A stretch of 12,595 bases of DNA. Origin: Anaerolineae bacterium. GTDB lineage: Bacteria > Chloroflexota > Anaerolineae > Aggregatilineales > Phototrophicaceae. Within the stretch, counting starts at the first letter, position 1; every line of letters starts with the position of its first letter. A program made the translations under genes and the position numbers. Below are positions 8,714 to 12,595 of the stretch, in pieces. The notes under the pieces are model-generated. The model did not search any database. It had not been told where the DNA came from and saw only the letters and a program-made list of their open reading frames with translations. The DNA is taken from NCBI GenBank assembly GCA_020848855.1, contig JADLHH010000038.1:1-12595 (forward strand). Reading direction: 5' to 3'.

Positions 8714-11371
8714 TCACCCGCCGCCAGGTATCAGGCTGGAAATGGACGGATCGGCGCTGCGGGCGCAGTCGAGCACGCCGCTGTTGAAGCCGCCGGGACC
8801 GCCGCCACCGCCAGTCGTCTCGCTGGGCGGGAGCGCCGACACGCATTCCAGATAGGCGTTGGAGTAGGTCTGGGCGTCGGCAAGCTCGGCGGCGAGGTCG
8901 GCGTTATTGAGCACGTAGTTGTCAAACGCGCGGTTGAGCCAGAACTGGAGCAGGAAATCGCGCACGGCGCTGTTGCCGCCCGCCGCCGACGGGAAGACGA
9001 CAGTCGTCGGCTCGGCAAGAATCCGGGCATAGTCGGCATAGAAACCGGCGTTGTCGCCGTAGTTCGCCTGCATCGCCGGGTCAGTGATCTGCGACAGGCG
9101 GGCGGGCATCGCACCGAAAATGTCGACGTGCTGGGCGACATAGCTCAGCCACCGGTAGCAGGCATCCGGGTTTTGCGCGGTCGCGCTGATGTAGCCTGTA
9201 CCGATGGTGAAGCTCGCGCCGGTGTAGACGCCGGTCGGGTACGAGACCAGCCGCGAATCGCTGCCGCCGCCGGGACCGCCGCCGATGAAGCGCCGGAATC
9301 CGGCGAGGCTGTCGCTGGTGATGGCGGTTTCCTCGTCCGCGCCAATGGCGACGATACGGAAGCCACCCGTTCCGGTGACCAGCGCCTGATAGTCGATGTA
9401 GCCGTTTTTGGCGAGGTCAAGCACCTGCTGAATGGCATCGACGGTCGCCGGGTCGGTGAAGTTGAGCGTCGCCGGCGTGGTGCGGTAGTCAACCGGCAAA
9501 CCGCCATACGCCGCGATCAGCATCATGAGCGATTCGCCGTTGATGTCACGCGAGACGAACGGCTCCTTGTTGAGATAGTCCTTCAGAGTGCGCAGCGCGT
9601 CGAGGAACTGGTCGAGCGTCCAGCCGTTCGTCGGCAGCGGCACGCCCGCCTGCTGGAAGATGGTCGCGTTGTAGCTCAGCGTCTGCGGCTGAATGGTCAT
9701 CGGGTATGCCCACGTCCGGTTGTCCTTCTGAAGCTGGGTCATCAAGCCGCCGACCACGTCGCGCGGGTCGAAGTTCGGGTCGGTGTCGAGATACGGGTCG
9801 AGGTTGATGATGACGGTTTCGTCGAGGTTCGGAACGGCGTTGGACGTGAGATAGAAGCAGTCGTTGCTGGCGGCGAGCGTGCTGGCGTTGCCGCCCTGGG
9901 TATCGAAGTTGACATCGCCCACGTCGGGGTCATTCGCCGAGAAATCCGCCGCGAGCTGCTTCCATTCGTCCAGATTCGGGATGGGCTGAATGAACGACTG
10001 CACGCCGAAATTCAGGGCGATTTCGCCGGGCTGGAGCACGACCGGCGGTGGGGGCGTCGCCACAACCACGCTGACCGACGAACGCCGGTCGGCTGCCGCT
10101 TGCAGGTCGCTCATTGCCTGCGCTTCGGCGTCCTGCAGCGCTGTGTGTGCATCGCTTTCGGACATGGCGTTGAGCGCACCGTTGATGTAGTCGGCGTAGC
10201 GCTGTTCGCTCAGCGTCAGGGCACTGGGCAGCAGTTGATCGAGCGCCGCCTGCACGTCAGCCGAAACGCCTGCTGCGAAGGCGAAGCCTGCTTCTCCGCC
10301 GCCGCCACCAGGACCGCCGTTGCCGGGTCCGCCATTGTCCTGCTGCGCCTGAACGCCGGCGAGGCTCTGGCGCGCCGGGATGCCGCCGAAAATACCGTTT
10401 GCCATCGACGGATTGTTGGTCAGGTATTTTGCCAGCGCGTACGCCAGTTCGGGCTGCTGCGTGCCGCTGCTGACGGCGAGGGTGTTCATGCTCATGCCGA
10501 CTCTGCCGCCCGGCAGCGCCAGCGCAACGGGCGGGTTACTGTTATTGGCGTTCGGTCCGCCGCCGATGCGCAAGCCGAAGCTGCCCATGATGCGCAGCGG
10601 CACTTCGTTGCTGCCGCCGCCGATGAACGTCGAGCCGACAACGCCTTCGTCCACGAGTTCCTGCCACTGGGTGAGCAGGTCTTCCAGCGCCGGGTCGGTG
10701 AAGCGCGGGTTGCCGCTGTCGTCGTAGAAGTTCTGCCCGTACAGGCTGCGGAACAGCGCGTCGGTGCTGCCGAAAGTGGACAAGCCGGGCGTCGAGACGT
10801 TGCCATTGGCGTCGTACTGCGTGAGGGCGCGGGCGGCAATGGCGAGGTCGTCCAGCGTCCAGCGGTCACTGGGGTAGGCGAGACCCGCCTGATCGAAGGC
10901 GGCGGGATCGTACATCATCATGGTAGCGTCGACCGAGATCGGCAGCCCCCACACGCCGTTATCCCACTGGACAGAATTCCAGGTGACGGGGATAAAGTCG
11001 TCGGGGTACAGCGTCGAATCGGTGCTGGTCAGCGGGCTGAGGTCGAGCAGATAGCCCGCGCGCGTTGCTTCGAGCGTCAGTTCAGTATCGGTGACGTAGA
11101 GCACATCGGCGGCGGATGCGTACTCGGCGATGCCGTCGAGGTAGGTGTCGATACCGGCGGAAGCCGGCGGAACCTGTGGGTCCACGTAATTCACGTACAC
11201 GGAGACGCCGTTGGCATTCTCAAAATCGTCAAAAATGCTCTCGTCGATGACGTTCTGCATGACCGCCGACAGCGCGATCGAGATTGTCGGCTGGTTTTGC
11301 GCTGAAAGCGACGCGAATGGGGCGATCAGCAGGGCGAGGGTGACAAACAAAAACCATTTTCTGGGCAGCAT
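8714..11371 (-). CDS. Tandem extracellular solute-binding protein (two SBP domains in one chain)
   Basis: The 885-residue secreted product has a type I signal peptide (MLPRKWFLFVTLALLIAPFA, cut near SLSAQ) and no lipobox Cys. Domain one (about 27-430) has family-1 SBP landmarks: ADVLYVTDTEL, WGLPISVDATMMMYD and RWTLDDLAIAARAL. A Gly-rich insert lies at about 347-361. A Pro-rich linker (about 436-449, TPPPPVVLQPG) leads to domain two (about 450-885). Domain two repeats the same order: IALNFGVQSF, NDCFYLTS, WAYPMTIQPQTLSYN, GWTLDQFLDALRTL, then GFRRFIGGGPGGG and ISATAQNPDACYRWLSYVAQ. Normal family members are about 400-450 residues with one domain. The ATG at 11371 follows GGAGGAG at good spacing. 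No MalF/MalG-type permease is visible; the next gene is the FtsX permease. Its ligand is unknown. Solute capture is family knowledge, and cooperation with the exporter is inferred. Confidence 0.9.
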   Translation of the reverse strand: MLPRKWFLFVTLALLIAPFASLSAQNQPTISIALSAVMQNVIDESIFDDFENANGVSVYVNYVDPQVPPASAGIDTYLDGIAEYASAADVLYVTDTELTLEATRAGYLLDLSPLTSTDSTLYPDDFIPVTWNSVQWDNGVWGLPISVDATMMMYDPAAFDQAGLAYPSDRWTLDDLAIAARALTQYDANGNVSTPGLSTFGSTDALFRSLYGQNFYDDSGNPRFTDPALEDLLTQWQELVDEGVVGSTFIGGGSNEVPLRIMGSFGLRIGGGPNANNSNPPVALALPGGRVGMSMNTLAVSSGTQQPELAYALAKYLTNNPSMANGIFGGIPARQSLAGVQAQQDNGGPGNGGPGGGGGEAGFAFAAGVSADVQAALDQLLPSALTLSEQRYADYINGALNAMSESDAHTALQDAEAQAMSDLQAAADRRSSVSVVVATPPPPVVLQPGEIALNFGVQSFIQPIPNLDEWKQLAADFSANDPDVGDVNFDTQGGNASTLAASNDCFYLTSNAVPNLDETVIINLDPYLDTDPNFDPRDVVGGLMTQLQKDNRTWAYPMTIQPQTLSYNATIFQQAGVPLPTNGWTLDQFLDALRTLKDYLNKEPFVSRDINGESLMMLIAAYGGLPVDYRTTPATLNFTDPATVDAIQQVLDLAKNGYIDYQALVTGTGGFRIVAIGADEETAITSDSLAGFRRFIGGGPGGGSDSRLVSYPTGVYTGASFTIGTGYISATAQNPDACYRWLSYVAQHVDIFGAMPARLSQITDPAMQANYGDNAGFYADYARILAEPTTVVFPSAAGGNSAVRDFLLQFWLNRAFDNYVLNNADLAAELADAQTYSNAYLECVSALPPSETTGGGGGPGGFNSGVLDCARSADPSISSLIPGGG

Positions 11372-11436
11372 ACAATATCTCCTCCCGGTGTGCCTCAGAT
11401 GAGGGTCGCATTACGAGGTTACGGCGGGGTTGCACC

Positions 11437-11458
11437 GTGATTACGGTTTCGTAATCAC
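11437..11458. promoter_or_regulatory. Perfect 9-bp inverted repeat, operator candidate
   Basis: Arms GTGATTACG (11437-11445) and CGTAATCAC (11450-11458) flank GTTT. It overlaps the proposed promoter of the tandem solute-binding gene. Further TTACG copies lie at 11411 and 11419; the copy at 11419 is exactly 22 bp, two helical turns, from the one at 11441. The centre reads GGTTTCG, close to the GGGTTTCG direct repeats upstream of the small secreted gene. No T run follows it on either strand, so it is not a terminator. Confidence 0.5.
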
Positions 11459-11468
11459 AAAATGTCAC
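11440..11468 (-). promoter_or_regulatory. Possible sigma70-type promoter of the transporter operon
   Basis: On the minus strand GTGACA (11468-11463; five of six matches to TTGACA), a 17-base spacer and CGTAAT (11445-11440; four of six to TATAAT) precede the ATG at 11371. The leader would be about 60 bases. A terminator lies just upstream, so the operon needs its own promoter here. The inverted repeat covers the spacer and -10, so a bound regulator would be expected to influence initiation. Confidence 0.4.
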
Positions 11469-11476
11469 CGGCGTAC

Positions 11477-11509
11477 AAAAAGCAGGAGCACGACATGTCG
11501 TGCCCCTGC
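11477..11509 (-). terminator. Rho-independent terminator after the small secreted gene (palindromic repeat, copy 4)
   Basis: On the minus strand a 28-bp near-perfect palindrome (11509-11482; one G-U type pair) is followed immediately by TTTTTG. It starts 26 bases after the stop at 11535. The arms resemble the other dispersed palindromes (GCAGGGGCACGAC compared with GTAGGGGCGC), so a repeat copy seems to serve as the terminator. It separates the small gene from the transporter operon. Confidence 0.75.
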
Positions 11510-11534
11510 GAGCGGAAATCGTATAGCTTTTCGC

Positions 11535-11918
11535 TCAGCAGCCGGTGTCGCCGCGCTGCCAGGTGAAGGTGTAGCCGTTTGGCGCGGAAATCTCGAAGCT
11601 GCTGCCGGTCAGCTTGGTGAGGGTATAGCTCCAGTTGGACGCCAGCGCCGTCCCGGCGGGTGCGGCGCTGATCTGGGCGGCGCTGGCTTCCAGAATCTTC
11701 ACGCCATCCAGCCCCCACGCCTCGATCCGCTGGAACACGCCGACGTTGACATCTTCGGTGTGGTCGAACACGCAGTAGACCGCGACCGGCTCGTCCATCT
11801 GCCAGTTGTTGACCCGACCGTCGCTGAAGGTCGGGACGTTTTCGTCGTCCGCATGGATGATGCCGACGCCGATGATCATCACGACCGCTACCAGCAGCAT
11901 CACTCTGAGAGAACGCAT
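11535..11918 (-). CDS. Small secreted protein of unknown function
   Basis: The 127-residue product has a clear signal peptide: MRSLRV, then hydrophobic MLLVAVVMIIGVGI, then probable cleavage after HA at about 23. The mature part is about 104 residues, is beta-rich by eye and has two Cys residues, one near residue 49 and one at the very C terminus (GDTGC). The C terminus NGYTFTWQRG is faintly like the TLTFTWRG segment of the LysM lipoprotein, which may be chance. I do not recognise the family. The start at 11918 is chosen because AGGAGG lies ten bases upstream and the signal peptide starts there; an upstream in-frame ATG at 11948 has no ribosome-binding site. The gene lies between a response regulator and the transporter operon, is closed by its own terminator, and is preceded by 11-bp-spaced direct repeats. 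A regulator-controlled envelope protein is a reasonable inference. Confidence 0.75.
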   Translation of the reverse strand: MRSLRVMLLVAVVMIIGVGIIHADDENVPTFSDGRVNNWQMDEPVAVYCVFDHTEDVNVGVFQRIEAWGLDGVKILEASAAQISAAPAGTALASNWSYTLTKLTGSSFEISAPNGYTFTWQRGDTGC

Positions 11919-11954
11919 GATGGAAATTCCTCCTCTGTTCCAATACACGATATG

Positions 11955-11987
11955 AGTATGGAGGAGGCGGGTTTCGGCTGGGTTTCG
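11955..11987 (-). promoter_or_regulatory. 11-bp direct repeats and -10 box: candidate response-regulator promoter
   Basis: GGGTTTCG occurs at 11969-11976 and again at 11980-11987, a spacing of exactly 11 bp, one helical turn. On the minus strand this reads CGAAACCC-AGC-CGAAACCC. Eight bases downstream is CATACT (11960-11955), a four-of-six -10 match. No -35 consensus is evident, and the repeats sit where it would be. OmpR/PhoB regulators bind tandem sites in this geometry, replacing the -35 contact. It lies between the response regulator stop (12008) and the start of the small secreted gene (11918). Confidence 0.5.
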
Positions 11988-12007
11988 CGCACGTTACAGA
12001 GTGGCAA

Positions 12008-12595
12008 TCAGGACACGAGGCGATAGCCGATGCTGGGCACGGTCATGATGAGCGTCGGGCTGCTGGGGTCAAGCTCGATCTTTTCGCGCAGGCGGCGGAT
12101 GTGGACGTTGACGGCGCGCTCGCTGTCCACGTCGGCGTCGTAGCCCCACACCGAATCGAGGATTTGCGAGCGGGTCAGCGCCTGATTCGGGTGCTGCGCC
12201 AGGTACACCAGCAGCCGAAACTCGGTCGGCGTCAGCAGGATAAGCTGGTTGCTGCGCCACACCTGCCCGCGCCCCCGGTCGATGACGAGGTCGCCGACGT
12301 GGAGCAGGTCGGCGTCGGCGGCGGAAAGCTCGCCGTATGCCCGCCGTAGCTGCGCCCGCACCCGCGACAGAAGCTCGCGCAGGCTGTAAGGCTTGGTCAC
12401 GTAATCGTCTGCGCCCATTTCCAGCCCCAGCACCTTGTCGGTCTCGTCGCGCTGCACCGTCAGCATCAGGATCGGCTGGCGCAGCCCCAACTGGCGCATC
12501 TGGCGACAGAAATCGAAGCCGGAGCCATCCGGCAGGCGCACGTCGAGGATGATCAGGTGCGGGTTCTGGTCGCGGGCGAAGCGAATGCCTTCGCC
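12008..12595 (-). CDS. OmpR/PhoB-family response regulator (5' partial)
   Basis: The frame is open to the right window edge; 195 C-terminal residues are visible, so about 35-45 N-terminal residues are missing. The receiver domain keeps the phospho-acceptor Asp in LIILDVRLPDGSGF, the Thr in MLTV and the conserved Lys in DDYVTKPYSLREL. The winged-helix DNA-binding domain (about the last 95 residues) shows LTPTEFRLLVYLAQHPNQAL, then RSQILDSVWGY and VNVHIRRLREKIE, and ends in GYRLVS. This is the standard two-domain layout of transcription factors phosphorylated by a sensor kinase. No kinase gene is in the window; it would be expected upstream, to the right. The stop at 12008 is 89 bases before the small secreted gene, whose promoter carries matching tandem sites. 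Confidence 0.93.
   Translation of the reverse strand, partial: GEGIRFARDQNPHLIILDVRLPDGSGFDFCRQMRQLGLRQPILMLTVQRDETDKVLGLEMGADDYVTKPYSLRELLSRVRAQLRRAYGELSAADADLLHVGDLVIDRGRGQVWRSNQLILLTPTEFRLLVYLAQHPNQALTRSQILDSVWGYDADVDSERAVNVHIRRLREKIELDPSSPTLIMTVPSIGYRLVS

Noticed and set aside
9128..11305. Long + strand open frame of 725 codons opposite the tandem solute-binding gene
   Set aside because: It is Arg/Val/Ala/Gly-rich with no recognisable domain or signal, and lies wholly antisense to a gene with clear signal peptide and SBP motifs. It is a product of GC-rich codon bias.

Overview
The window reads as a high-GC bacterial chromosome segment. The mix of families fits Chloroflexota (Anaerolineae-like): solute-binding proteins, FtsX-type transporter operons, Pro/Thr-rich lipoproteins with LysM, and many small GTAGGGGCG...CGCCCCTAC palindromes. 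This placement is an inference from gene content and repeat style, since no rRNA or marker gene is present.

Layout. On the + strand, 1-792 is the 3' part of a secreted protein with a probable CBM9-like sugar-binding domain. It ends at a hairpin (811-840) facing a convergent gene for a coiled-coil zinc-ribbon protein (879-1586, minus), which has its own TATAAT box. Everything further right is also on the minus strand. In transcription order it is: an OmpR/PhoB-type response regulator cut by the window edge (12595-12008), a small secreted protein of unknown function (11918-11535) closed by a rho-independent terminator, and then a six-gene transporter cluster (11371-1794).

The transporter cluster encodes a secreted protein made of two tandem family-1-type solute-binding domains, a 927-residue duplicated FtsX-like permease, a MacA/HlyD-type lipoprotein adaptor, two MacB/LolD-type ATPases and a LysM lipoprotein. 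The last four genes are joined by three successive ATGA overlaps. The inferred machine is a tripartite-style FtsX-class ABC system. One permease chain would act as a pseudo-dimer served by two different ATPases, with an adaptor and a wall-binding lipoprotein outside. The unusual part is the tandem solute-binding protein at the head of an operon that has no importer permeases.

Regulatory and repeat structure. Upstream of the small secreted gene are two copies of GGGTTTCG spaced exactly 11 bp apart, the geometry used by OmpR/PhoB regulators. Upstream of the solute-binding gene a perfect 9-bp inverted repeat overlaps a plausible promoter and contains a related GGTTTCG. Four palindromes of one look and one 149-bp composite hairpin element are scattered through the cluster. 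Two of these five repeats lie inside lipoprotein coding starts: one encodes the basic n-region of the LysM lipoprotein signal peptide, and the other appears to supply the ribosome-binding site and start codon of the adaptor.
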